A stretch of 64,000 nt of DNA. It comes from Mesorhizobium sp. CA8 (lineage in GTDB: Bacteria > Pseudomonadota > Alphaproteobacteria > Rhizobiales > Rhizobiaceae). Made by a program: the position numbers and the translations under genes. Under the pieces are notes generated by a model. The model did no database searches. It was given only the letters and a program-made list of their open reading frames with translations, and was not told the origin of the DNA. Below, piece by piece: positions 32,293-40,806 of the stretch (position 1 is the first letter of the stretch; each line of letters starts with the position of its first letter). The stretch spans positions 122,883 to 186,882 of the forward strand of contig NZ_JAIUHG010000010.1 in assembly GCF_020164955.1 (NCBI RefSeq), written 5' to 3'.

Positions 32293-33663
32293 ATGGCCGG
32301 GAATTTCTCGTTCGATCAGTTGAAGAATGCGGTCTCGAACGGCGAGATCGACACGGTGCTGGCCTGCATCGTCGATATGCAGGGCCGGCTCGCGGGAAAG
32401 CGCTTCCTGGCTCAGTATTTCGTCGATTCCGCGCATGGCGAGACGCATGGCTGCAACTATCTGTTGGCCTGCGACATCGATATGGAGCCTGTGCCGGGCT
32501 ACAAGGCGGCGAGCTGGTCGAAGGGCTATGGCGATTTCGTCATGAAGCCGGACCTGTCGACGCTGCGGCGCATTCCGTGGCTGGAGAAGACGGCGCTGGT
32601 CATCTGCGACGTGCTCGACCATCACACGCATGACGACCTCGCGCATTCGCCGCGCGCGATCCTCAAGAAGCAGGTCAAGCGCCTGCAGGAGCGCGGCTAT
32701 ATCGGCTATTTCGCCTCCGAGCTCGAATTCTATCTGTTCAGCGAAACCTACGAGTCCGCGCGCAAGAAGCACTGGCAGGGGCTCGATAGCGCCTCGCCCT
32801 ATATCGGCGACTACCAGATAGGCATCACCACCAAGGAAGAAGGCGTCATGCGCCGGCTTCGCAACGAGATGGAGGCCGCCGGCATTCCGATCGAGAACTC
32901 CAAGGGCGAGTGGGGCCCCGGCCAGGAAGAGATCAACGTGCGCTATGCCGAGGCGCTCGAGATGGCCGACCGCCACGTCATCCTGAAGAACGGCGCCAAG
33001 GAGATCGCCGATTCCGAAGGCAAGTCCATCTCCTTCATGGCCAAGTACAATTATGGGCTCGCCGGCAATTCCAGCCACATCCACAATTCGCTGTGGAGCG
33101 CCGATGGCAAGACGCCGCTGTTCTTCGACAAGAAGGCCGACTGGACGCTGTCGAGTCTCGGCCAGCAATGGGCGGCCGGCCAGCTCAAATATGCCAAGGA
33201 GTTCACCTGGTGCCTGGCGCCCTACATCAACTCCTACAAGCGCTTCCAGGCAGGCACCTTCGCGCCGACCAAGATCATGTGGAGCGAGGACAACCGCACC
33301 GCCGGCTTCCGGCTCTGTGGCGAAGGCACCAAGGGCATCCGCATGGAATGCCGCATCGGCGGCGCCGACCTCAATCCTTATCTCGCCTTCGCGGCGCTGA
33401 TCGCGTCGGGCCTCGCCGGCATCGATGAGAAGCTGGAGCTGCAGAAGCCTTTCGTAGGCGATGCCTATCAGGCCTCGCGCCTGCCCGAGATCCCCAAGAC
33501 CTTGCGCGACGCCACCGAGACGCTGGCCAAGTCGAAGATGCTGAAGCAGGCCTTCGGCGAGGAGGTGATCGAGCACTATGTGCACACCGCCCGCTGGGAG
33601 CAGTTCGAATACGACCGCCGCATCACGGATTGGGAGCTGCACCGGGGCTTTGAGAGGTACTAA
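32293..33663 (+). CDS. Glutamine synthetase-like ligase, PuuA/gamma-glutamyl-amine type
   Basis: A 456-residue member of the glutamine synthetase fold. Catalytic elements are kept: ASELEFYLF and GPGQEEINVRYAEALEMAD (metal-binding glutamates), AGNSSHIHNSLWS (the histidine loop), NSYKRFQAGTFAP and RMECRIGGADLNPYLAFAAL. The RIGGADLNPYLA form and GNSSHIHNSLW differ from housekeeping GlnA and resemble PuuA/GlnA3-type enzymes that attach glutamate to amines. It is followed by aldehyde and alcohol dehydrogenases, matching a gamma-glutamylation route. The substrate amine is not known. Confidence 0.88.
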   Translation: MAGNFSFDQLKNAVSNGEIDTVLACIVDMQGRLAGKRFLAQYFVDSAHGETHGCNYLLACDIDMEPVPGYKAASWSKGYGDFVMKPDLSTLRRIPWLEKTALVICDVLDHHTHDDLAHSPRAILKKQVKRLQERGYIGYFASELEFYLFSETYESARKKHWQGLDSASPYIGDYQIGITTKEEGVMRRLRNEMEAAGIPIENSKGEWGPGQEEINVRYAEALEMADRHVILKNGAKEIADSEGKSISFMAKYNYGLAGNSSHIHNSLWSADGKTPLFFDKKADWTLSSLGQQWAAGQLKYAKEFTWCLAPYINSYKRFQAGTFAPTKIMWSEDNRTAGFRLCGEGTKGIRMECRIGGADLNPYLAFAALIASGLAGIDEKLELQKPFVGDAYQASRLPEIPKTLRDATETLAKSKMLKQAFGEEVIEHYVHTARWEQFEYDRRITDWELHRGFERY

Positions 33664-33744
33664 AGGGCCGGGTTGGCGTCGGCGCTGCCCTTACCCTGTA
33701 CCCGTAAAGAACGGGGAGAGGGGGTCGCCAGCGCAGGAGCTTCT

Positions 33745-33774
33745 CCTTCTCCCCGTCACTATACGGGGAGAAGG
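33745..33774. repeat. Palindromic rhizobial-type intergenic hairpin
   Basis: CCTTCTCCCCGT (33745-33756), loop CACTAT, ACGGGGAGAAGG (33763-33774), followed by a GGTGCTGGCAGGCGGATGAG tail. I recall very similar sequences in many rhizobial intergenic regions. It lies between the ligase and aldehyde dehydrogenase genes in a 180-base gap. Confidence 0.75.
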
Positions 33775-33843
33775 TGCTGGCAGGCGGATGAGGGGCGGCG
33801 CCAAGCCAAGTGATTTTCGATTGTTGTAAACTGTGAGGAAGAA

Positions 33844-35232
33844 ATGACCGAAATGGTCAAACTCAAATCCCCCATCGACGGCTCGATCTATGCCGAACGG
33901 CCCGTCGCCAGCGATCAGGCGATCAACGCCGCGGTCGAGCGCGCCAGGGCCGCGCAGGAGAAGTGGGCCGAGACGCCGGTCGTCGAGCGCGGCAAATACA
34001 TGCTGGCGATGCTCGAGGCGCTGGTTGCCATGAGCGACGAGATCGTGCCCGAAATCGCCTGGCAGATGGGCCGGCCGGTGCGCTATGGCGGCGAGTTCGG
34101 CGGCGTCAAGGAACGCACCAACTATATGGTCGAGATCGCCGAAGCCGCACTGAAACCGGTCCTGGCCTCCAACCCGAAGGACGGCTTCCGCCGCTACGTG
34201 AAGAAGGTGCCGCTCGGCGTCGTGCTGGTGATCGCGCCTTGGAACTATCCTTATCTCACCGCGGTCAACACCATCGTGCCGGCGCTGATGGCCGGCAGCG
34301 CGGTGATCTTGAAGCACGCCGCGCAGACGTTGCTGGTCGGCGAGCGCTTCCAGCAGGCTTTCGATAAAGCCGGCCTGCCAAAGGGGCTGTTCCAGAACCT
34401 GGTCATGAACCATGCCCAGGCCGAGAAGCTGCTCGGCTCCGGCAAGATCGACCACGTCAATTTCACCGGCTCTGTCGGCGGCGGCCGCGCCATCGAGAAG
34501 GCCGCGGCCGGCACCTTCATGACGCTCGGCCTAGAGCTCGGTGGCAAGGACCCGGCCTATGTGCTGCCCGAGGCCAAGCTGGACCATGCGGTCGCCAACC
34601 TGGTCGACGGCGCCTTCTTCAATTCCGGCCAGTGCTGCTGCGGTATCGAGCGCGTCTATGTGCACGAGAAGGTCTATGACGAATTCGTCGAGGGTTTTGT
34701 CGCCGAGACAAGGAACTATGTCGTCGGCAATCCGCTGGAGCAGGCGACCACTCTCGGCCCGATGGCGCAGGCGCGCTTCGCCGACTTGATCCGCGAGCAG
34801 AAGGCCGAGGCGCTGCGCAAAGGCGCGACCGCGCATATCAACATGAAGGTCGAGAACGACAAGCCGGGCTCGCCCTATCTGGCGCCGGAAGTGCTGACCG
34901 GGGTCGACCACCAGATGAGCGTCATGCGCGAGGAAAGTTTCGGGCCGATCGTCGGCATCATGAAGGTGCGCAACGACGAGGAAGCGATCGCGCTGATGAA
35001 CGACAGCCCCTACGGGCTGACCGCCTCGATCTGGACGCGCGACACGGAGCGCGCAATCGCCATCGGCGACCGCGTCGAGACCGGCACCGTGTTCATGAAC
35101 CGCTGCGACTATCTCGACCCGGCGCTGGTCTGGACCGGCGTCAAGGACACCGGCAAGGGCGCAGCCCTTTCGGCCATCGGCTACGACAATCTGACCCGGC
35201 CGAAATCCTATCACCTGCGTGAAGCGATCTGA
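33844..35232 (+). CDS. NAD(P)-dependent aldehyde dehydrogenase of the gamma-glutamyl cluster
   Basis: A 462-residue ALDH. VIAPWNYPYLTAVNTIVPAL begins the cofactor domain, FTGSVGGGRAIEKAAAG carries the NAD site, LGLELGGKDPAYVL supplies the general-base glutamate and FFNSGQCCCGIERVYV the catalytic cysteine. The C-terminus ends GYDNLTRPKSYHLREAI. It follows the glutamine-synthetase-like gene and precedes an iron alcohol dehydrogenase (17-base gap), which would provide its aldehyde substrate. In the Puu pathway the equivalent enzyme is PuuC. Confidence 0.93.
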   Translation: MTEMVKLKSPIDGSIYAERPVASDQAINAAVERARAAQEKWAETPVVERGKYMLAMLEALVAMSDEIVPEIAWQMGRPVRYGGEFGGVKERTNYMVEIAEAALKPVLASNPKDGFRRYVKKVPLGVVLVIAPWNYPYLTAVNTIVPALMAGSAVILKHAAQTLLVGERFQQAFDKAGLPKGLFQNLVMNHAQAEKLLGSGKIDHVNFTGSVGGGRAIEKAAAGTFMTLGLELGGKDPAYVLPEAKLDHAVANLVDGAFFNSGQCCCGIERVYVHEKVYDEFVEGFVAETRNYVVGNPLEQATTLGPMAQARFADLIREQKAEALRKGATAHINMKVENDKPGSPYLAPEVLTGVDHQMSVMREESFGPIVGIMKVRNDEEAIALMNDSPYGLTASIWTRDTERAIAIGDRVETGTVFMNRCDYLDPALVWTGVKDTGKGAALSAIGYDNLTRPKSYHLREAI

Positions 35233-35249
35233 CCTTTCGAAAGACAAAA

Positions 35250-36422
35250 ATGTCCAAGCTCATCTCCAAATGGAACTATCCCACGACCGTCCGTTTCGGC
35301 GCCGGCCGCATTAAGGAATTGCCGGACGTGCTGGCGGCGGCCGGCATCAAGCGTCCGCTCTTCGTCACCGATCCGGGCCTGGCGAAGCTGCCGGTCGTCG
35401 CCTCGACGCTGAAGATCCTCGACGAAGCCAAGGTTCCCTATGGCGTGTTTTCGGATGTGAAGCCGAACCCGGTCGAGTCCAACCTCACCGCCGGCATCGC
35501 CGTGTTCAAGAAGGGCAAGCATGACGGCGTCATCGCCTTCGGCGGCGGCTCGGCGCTCGATCTCGGCAAGCTGATCGCCTTCCAGGCCGGACAGACGCGG
35601 CCCGTGTGGGATTTCGAGGACATCGGTGACTGGTGGACCAGGGCCAATTCCGATGCGATCGCGCCGATCATCGCGGTGCCGACCACGGCAGGAACCGGCT
35701 CCGAGGTCGGCCGCGCCGGCGTCATCACCAATGAGGAGACCCACACCAAGAAGGTCATCTTCCATCCGAAGCTTCTGCCGGCGATCGTCATTGCCGATCC
35801 GGAGCTGTCGGTCGGCATGCCAGCCTTCATCACCGCCGGCACCGGCATGGACGCGCTTGCGCATTGCCTGGAGGCCTATTGCGCGCCGGGCTACCACCCG
35901 ATGGCCGACGGCATCGCGGTGGAAGGCATCCGTCTGGTGTTCGAGAACCTGCCCAAGGCCTTTGCTAACGGCAAGGACCTGGTCGCCCGCGCCCATATGA
36001 TAAGCGCCGCCGCCATGGGCGCCGCCGCCTTCCAGAAGGGGCTGGGCGCCATCCATTCGCTGTCGCATCCGATCGGCGCGCTCTACGACACCCATCACGG
36101 CATGACCAATGCTGTGTTCATGCCCTATGTGCTGGCCTTCAATCGCGAGGCGATCGAGGACCGTATCGCCAGGCTCGCCGCCTTTTGCGGCATCAAGGGC
36201 GGCTTCGATGGTTTCGCCAAGGCAGTCATCAAGCTGCGCAAGGACCTCAAGGTGCCGCACGCGCTGCCGGGCCTGATCAAGGGGCTCGACATGGACAAGA
36301 AGCGCAAGGCGCTGATCGCCGACATGGCGGTGGTCGATCCGACGGCGGCCGGCAATCCGGTGAAGCTCACCAAGAAAGCGGCGCTGACGCTGCTCGAAAA
36401 TGCGATCGCCGGCTCCATCTGA
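35250..36422 (+). CDS. Iron-containing alcohol dehydrogenase
   Basis: A 390-residue group III alcohol dehydrogenase. The nucleotide-binding GVIAFGGGSALDLGKLIAF and AVPTTAGTGSEVGRAGVI lie in the N-terminal half; metal ligands are within TGMDALAHCLEAYCAPGYHP and SLSHPIGALYDTHHGMTNAV. These enzymes oxidise or reduce simple alcohols and diols. Immediately after an ALDH and a glutamylating ligase, it could oxidise the hydroxyl of a gamma-glutamyl amino alcohol. The next gene starts 244 bases later after a probable promoter region. Confidence 0.94.
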   Translation: MSKLISKWNYPTTVRFGAGRIKELPDVLAAAGIKRPLFVTDPGLAKLPVVASTLKILDEAKVPYGVFSDVKPNPVESNLTAGIAVFKKGKHDGVIAFGGGSALDLGKLIAFQAGQTRPVWDFEDIGDWWTRANSDAIAPIIAVPTTAGTGSEVGRAGVITNEETHTKKVIFHPKLLPAIVIADPELSVGMPAFITAGTGMDALAHCLEAYCAPGYHPMADGIAVEGIRLVFENLPKAFANGKDLVARAHMISAAAMGAAAFQKGLGAIHSLSHPIGALYDTHHGMTNAVFMPYVLAFNREAIEDRIARLAAFCGIKGGFDGFAKAVIKLRKDLKVPHALPGLIKGLDMDKKRKALIADMAVVDPTAAGNPVKLTKKAALTLLENAIAGSI

Positions 36423-36666
36423 GAGCCGGCTTTCAATACCAAAAAGTCAAATAAGGGAACACTCTAGGAAAGGGAGAGGGGGCAAAATCAAGGCAGCTAA
36501 CCATTAGCCGGAAAATTAAGCGCGGGCTAATTGCTACGGTCCGTTAAAAAGAGTTAACTTTTTTGGCCGCGGGGCTCCGGTTTCAAAAAGCCTTCATCGG
36601 GCTGTCACACGAAAACGATACCCGCATCGCAGGCGCTTAAACGCGCCAGTTCAACGGAGAGAACAC

Positions 36667-37773
36667 ATGTTCAAGTTCACGGGGAAAGTGCTTTCCCTCT
36701 CGGCCGCGGCGCTCTTTGCGTCGACGGTGATTTCGTCCGCGGATTCGCTGGACGATCTCGTCAAGGCCGCGAAGGCTGAAGGCCAGCTCACCACCATCGC
36801 GCTTCCGCATGACTGGTGTGGCTACGGGGCAGTGATCGAAGGTTTCAAGGCTAAGTATCCGGGAATCACCATCAACGAACTCAACCCGGACGCTGGTTCC
36901 GGCGACGAGGTCGAGGCGATCAAGGCCAACAAGGACAACAAGGGCCCGCAGGCGCCTGACGTTATCGACGTCGGCCTGTCCTTCGGCCCGACCGCCAAGA
37001 AAGACGGCCTGCTGATGCCCTACAAGGTGTCGACCTGGGACTCGATCCCGGACAGCGCCAAGGATGCCGATGGCGCCTGGTACGGTGACTATTACGGCGT
37101 GCTCGCCTTCGAGGTGAACAAGGATCTGGTCAAGGAATCGCCGACCGACTGGGCTGACCTGCAGAAGCCGGAATTCGCCAACTCGGTCGCCCTTGCCGGC
37201 GATCCGCGTGCTTCGAACCAGGCCATTCAGGCCGTTTATGCTGCCGGCCTTTCCAGTGGCGCCGCCGCTGGTGAAGCAGCGGGCACCGCCGGCCTCGAAT
37301 ACTTCAAGAAGCTTAATGCGGCCGGCAATTTCGTGCCGGTCATCGGCAAGACGGCGACACTCGCCCAGGGCCAGACGCCGATTCTCGTCACTTGGGACTA
37401 CAACGCGCTTTCGGGCCGCGACACGCTGAAGGGCAACCCGCCCGTCGACGTCATTGTGCCGAAGACCGGCGTCGTCGCCGGCGTCTATGTGCAGGCGATC
37501 AGCGCCTTTGCGCCGCATCCGAACGCCGCCAAGTTGTGGATGGAATATCTCTATTCCGATGAAGGCCAGATCGGCTGGCTGAAGGGCTACTGCCATCCGA
37601 TCCGCTTCAACGATCTCGCCAAGAACGGCAAGATTCCGGCGGACGTGCTGGCGAAGCTGCCGCCGGCGGAGTCTTACGCTTCCGCCGTGTTCCCGACGCT
37701 CGACGAGCAGGGCAAGGCCAAGGAAACCATCACCAAGAATTGGGACGCCGTCGTCGGCGCCAATGTGAAGTAA
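36667..37773 (+). CDS. ABC transporter substrate-binding protein, PotD/Fe3+-like family 1
   Basis: A 368-residue periplasmic binding protein. The signal peptide is about residues 1-25 (LSLSAAALFASTVISSADS). The mature protein has EGQLTTIALPHDWCGYGAVI, DVIDVGLSFGPTAKKDGLL and WYGDYYGVLAFEVNKDLV, and ends with DEQGKAKETITKNWDAVVGA. The pattern resembles binding proteins for polyamines, phosphonates or iron rather than sugars. GGAGAG precedes the ATG. It is followed by a terminator-like hairpin, which would leave more SBP than permease mRNA. The upstream 244 bases include AGTTAACT within an A/T-rich segment but no gene. Confidence 0.88.
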   Translation: MFKFTGKVLSLSAAALFASTVISSADSLDDLVKAAKAEGQLTTIALPHDWCGYGAVIEGFKAKYPGITINELNPDAGSGDEVEAIKANKDNKGPQAPDVIDVGLSFGPTAKKDGLLMPYKVSTWDSIPDSAKDADGAWYGDYYGVLAFEVNKDLVKESPTDWADLQKPEFANSVALAGDPRASNQAIQAVYAAGLSSGAAAGEAAGTAGLEYFKKLNAAGNFVPVIGKTATLAQGQTPILVTWDYNALSGRDTLKGNPPVDVIVPKTGVVAGVYVQAISAFAPHPNAAKLWMEYLYSDEGQIGWLKGYCHPIRFNDLAKNGKIPADVLAKLPPAESYASAVFPTLDEQGKAKETITKNWDAVVGANVK

Positions 37774-37788
37774 CAGGGGTGATATCGA

Positions 37789-37817
37789 CCGGGCGGCCCT
37801 GGCCGCCCGGCTTATTT
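37789..37817 (+). terminator. Hairpin with T-rich tail between SBP and permease genes
   Basis: CCGGGCGGCC (37789-37798), CT, GGCCGCCCGG (37801-37810), then CTTATTTT. It probably acts as a partial terminator or mRNA stabiliser, so the binding protein is made in excess over the membrane subunits. Confidence 0.7.
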
Positions 37818-37836
37818 TCAGAACGGTAACCGGCGC

Positions 37837-38751
37837 ATGACCGATCTCTCGCTCTCCAACAAGGCCATTGCGGGAAAGACCGCGCCGCCGGCCGAGGCTC
37901 GGAGCCTGAGGCTGCCGACGCAGTGGCTTGGCGTCACGCCTTTCTTCATCTTCGCCGTGATGTTCCTGATCCTGCCCACGCTCTATCTGATGCTGGGCGC
38001 TTTCCAGAACGAGGCAGGCGAATTCACCTTCGCGAACATCGTCGCGCTCTTTTCGGCCAACATCGTTGCCGCTTATTGGATCTCGATAAAGGTCAGCCTG
38101 GCGTCGTCACTGATCGGTGCCTTCGCAGGCCTTGCCGTCGCCATCGCCATCGTGCGTGGCGGGCTGCCCGACTGGATACGTTCAGCGACACTGACCTTCT
38201 CGGGCGTCGCATCCAATTTCGCGGGCGTGCCGCTCGCGTTTGCTTTCATCGCGACGCTTGGGCGGCTCGGTCTCGTCACTGTCTTGCTCAACACGCTGGT
38301 CGGCCTGAACCTCTACGCGCATGGCTTCAACCTGCTATCGTTCTGGGGTCTGACGATCACCTATGTCTATTTCCAGATTCCGCTGATGGTGGTCATCATC
38401 GTGCCGGCGATCGATGGGCTGAAACGGGAATGGGGCGAGGCCGCCGCCACGCTCGGCGCCACCCAGGCGCAATATTGGCGCATGGTGGTCATTCCGGTGC
38501 TTTGGCCGAGCTTCCTGGGCACCGTCATCCTGCTCTTCGCCAATGCGTTCGGAGCAATCGCAACCGCCTATGCGCTGACCGGCTCGTCGCTCAACATCGT
38601 TCCGATCCTGCTCTATGCGCAGATCCGGGGCGATGTGCTGCACAATGCGCATCTCGGCTATGCGATCGCCTTCGGCATGATCTTCATCACCGGGCTTGCC
38701 AACATCTTCTACATCTGGTTCCGGACCCGCTCGGAGAGGTGGCTCAAATGA
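37837..38751 (+). CDS. ABC transporter permease, PotB-like
   Basis: A 304-residue inner-membrane permease with about six transmembrane helices. After a short cytosolic N-terminus (MTDLSLSNKAIAGKTAPPAE) come LGVTPFFIFAVMFLILPTLY and the EAA-type loop GEAAATLGATQAQYWRMVVI, which contacts the ATPase. Its stop overlaps the next permease start by 4 bases. With the SBP, second permease and ATPase it forms a complete importer. Confidence 0.92.
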   Translation: MTDLSLSNKAIAGKTAPPAEARSLRLPTQWLGVTPFFIFAVMFLILPTLYLMLGAFQNEAGEFTFANIVALFSANIVAAYWISIKVSLASSLIGAFAGLAVAIAIVRGGLPDWIRSATLTFSGVASNFAGVPLAFAFIATLGRLGLVTVLLNTLVGLNLYAHGFNLLSFWGLTITYVYFQIPLMVVIIVPAIDGLKREWGEAAATLGATQAQYWRMVVIPVLWPSFLGTVILLFANAFGAIATAYALTGSSLNIVPILLYAQIRGDVLHNAHLGYAIAFGMIFITGLANIFYIWFRTRSERWLK

Positions 38752-39539
38752 AGGCCGGCAAGTTCTGGGCCTGGGTCGTCTTCATCCTAGGCGCGGCCTA
38801 TTTCTTCATACCGCTGATCGCGACAGTCGAGTTCTCGCTGCGCATGCGGCGCGGTGTCTATTCCTTCGATGCGTACAAGGTCGTGCTGGGCGACAGCCAG
38901 TTCCAGGCGACCTTCATATTTTCCGTGGTCGTCGCCATCTTCACGATTCTCCTGGGTGTGCTGATCGTGGTGCCAACCGCCTATTGGATCCGGCTGCGCC
39001 TGCCCCAACTGCGCCCAGTGGTCGAGTTCATCACCTTGTTGCCGTTGGTTATCCCAGCCATCGTCATCGTTTTCGGCTATATCAGAATGTATGGCTCGAA
39101 TTCGCCGCTGCCGTTTCTCGGGTCGAATTTGGGAGCGAATGCGCTGCTGGTCATCGGCTACGCGGCGCTCGCGCTGCCCTATATGTACCGGGCCGTGGAC
39201 ACCGGTCTTCGCACCATCGACGTACGCACGCTGACGGAGGCCGCGCAGATTCTGGGGGCAGGCTGGGGTACGATCATCACCCGGGTTATTCTGCCCAATG
39301 TGCTGATCGCAGTGTTGTCGGGCGCGTTCCTCACCTTCGCCATCGTCATTGGCGAATTCACCATGGCCAGTCTGCTCAATCGCCCTGCCTTCGGTCCGTA
39401 CCTGCAGAACCTTGTGGCCAATCGCGCCTACGAACCGGCCGCGCTGTCCATCATCGCCTTCGCGATAACCTGGGGCTGCATGTCCCTGATCCAGATTCTG
39501 TCGCGTTTCGCGCCAAGATCGGCGAACCGCCCCAACTGA
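38748..39539 (+). CDS. ABC transporter permease, PotC-like
   Basis: A 263-residue second permease. It begins MKAGKFWAWVVFILGAAYFF and carries the coupling loop LTEAAQILGAGWGTIITRVI near residue 165, with five to six helices. The ATG overlaps the previous stop (ATGA), so the two permeases are translationally coupled. The ATPase gene follows after 27 bases. Pairing of two distinct permeases is typical of polyamine, phosphonate and iron importers. Confidence 0.93.
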   Translation: MKAGKFWAWVVFILGAAYFFIPLIATVEFSLRMRRGVYSFDAYKVVLGDSQFQATFIFSVVVAIFTILLGVLIVVPTAYWIRLRLPQLRPVVEFITLLPLVIPAIVIVFGYIRMYGSNSPLPFLGSNLGANALLVIGYAALALPYMYRAVDTGLRTIDVRTLTEAAQILGAGWGTIITRVILPNVLIAVLSGAFLTFAIVIGEFTMASLLNRPAFGPYLQNLVANRAYEPAALSIIAFAITWGCMSLIQILSRFAPRSANRPN

Positions 39540-39566
39540 GCGAAAAGCACCGAAAGAAAAAAAGCC

Positions 39567-40631
39567 ATGGCCGAGCCGTTCCTCTCCATCCAGCATGTAC
39601 GAAAATCCTTCGGCGCCACTACAGTGGTGGAGGACTTCAATCTCGATGTCGCGCCGGGTGAGTTCGTCTCCTTCCTTGGCCCGTCCGGCTGCGGCAAAAC
39701 CACGGTGCTGCGCATGGTCGCCGGTTTCGAGGAGCCTTCGGCCGGCAAGATCGTGGTCGGCGGCAAGGACATCACCAAGCTGAAGCCCAACCAGCGCAAT
39801 GTCGGCATGGTGTTCCAGGCCTATGCCCTGTTCCCGAACCTGACGGTGGGGCAGAACATCGCCTTCGGTCTCAAAGTGGCCGGCATGCCCAAGCCGGATG
39901 CCGACAGGCGGGTCGCCGAGATGCTCGACATGATCAAGCTGCCGCAGATGGCCGACCGCTATCCCTATCAGCTTTCCGGCGGCCAGCAGCAGCGCATCGC
40001 GCTCGCGCGGGCGATTGCCCCCAAACCCAAACTGCTTTTGCTCGACGAGCCGCTGTCGGCGCTCGACGCCAAAGTGCGCGTGTCGCTGCGCGAGGAAATC
40101 CGCTCGATCCAGAAGAAGCTCGGCATCACCACCATCTTCGTCACGCATGACCAGGAAGAGGCGCTGTCGATCTCGGACCGCATCGCGGTGATGTATGGCG
40201 GCAAGGCCGAGCAGGTCGGCACGCCGTTCGAGATCTACAACCGGCCGGCAACCAAATTCGTCGCCAATTTCGTCGGCACGCTGAACGTGCTGGAGGGCAA
40301 GGTCACCGACGCCGCGTCTGGCAAGGTGCAAGTCAACGCCCAGGAAGTGTCGCTCAAGGGCAAGCTCAACGGCTCGAAGTCCGGCGACACGCTTTCGCTG
40401 GCGCTGCGGCCCGAAGCCATCTCGCTGGGGCGCCAGCCCGGCCATGACACCAGCCTGTCGGGCGAGATCGCCGAAGTGCATTTCCTCGGTTCCGTCATCC
40501 GCGTGCGCGTCGGCATCGGCGGCAACACGGTATCGCTCGATACGTTCAACAACTCGGCGACACCGCCCCCTGCCGTGGGCGACAAGGCGGACATCTCCTT
40601 CTCGTCGGGCGACATGCTGGTTTTGCATTGA
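39567..40631 (+). CDS. ABC transporter ATP-binding protein, PotA/FbpC-like
   Basis: A 354-residue ATPase: Walker A SFLGPSGCGKTTVLRMV, Q-loop MVFQAYALFPN, signature QLSGGQQQRIALARAIAP, Walker B KLLLLDEPLSALDAKV and H-loop FVTHDQEEALSIS. A C-terminal TOBE domain (residues about 270-350, ALRPEAISLGRQPG) is normal for PotA/UgpC-type proteins. It energises the importer encoded by the three preceding genes and ends the operon; 175 bases without a gene follow. Confidence 0.95.
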   Translation: MAEPFLSIQHVRKSFGATTVVEDFNLDVAPGEFVSFLGPSGCGKTTVLRMVAGFEEPSAGKIVVGGKDITKLKPNQRNVGMVFQAYALFPNLTVGQNIAFGLKVAGMPKPDADRRVAEMLDMIKLPQMADRYPYQLSGGQQQRIALARAIAPKPKLLLLDEPLSALDAKVRVSLREEIRSIQKKLGITTIFVTHDQEEALSISDRIAVMYGGKAEQVGTPFEIYNRPATKFVANFVGTLNVLEGKVTDAASGKVQVNAQEVSLKGKLNGSKSGDTLSLALRPEAISLGRQPGHDTSLSGEIAEVHFLGSVIRVRVGIGGNTVSLDTFNNSATPPPAVGDKADISFSSGDMLVLH

Positions 40632-40806
40632 CGGCTCTGGCCCGTCCTGATGCCGATAAGACATGCCAGACGGTTCTCTGTGATATACGGCCGTCATCGG
40701 TATGTCCTGCGAGCACCCCTATGAGGCGGCGCGGGTTTGCCGGATAATCAACAGTATCCGGTCTCAGGGTGCTGACAAGCTTCGCGCTTCGCCGCTACGA
40801 TGAGCC

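Noticed and set aside
33664..33843. Possible CRISPR-like or phage repeat in the ligase-ALDH gap
   Set aside because: A single palindromic hairpin with no regularly spaced repeats or spacers.
38787..40697. 636-codon minus-strand open frame across the ABC permease and ATPase genes
   Set aside because: Low-complexity composition with no domain; the plus strand encodes unmistakable ABC subunits.
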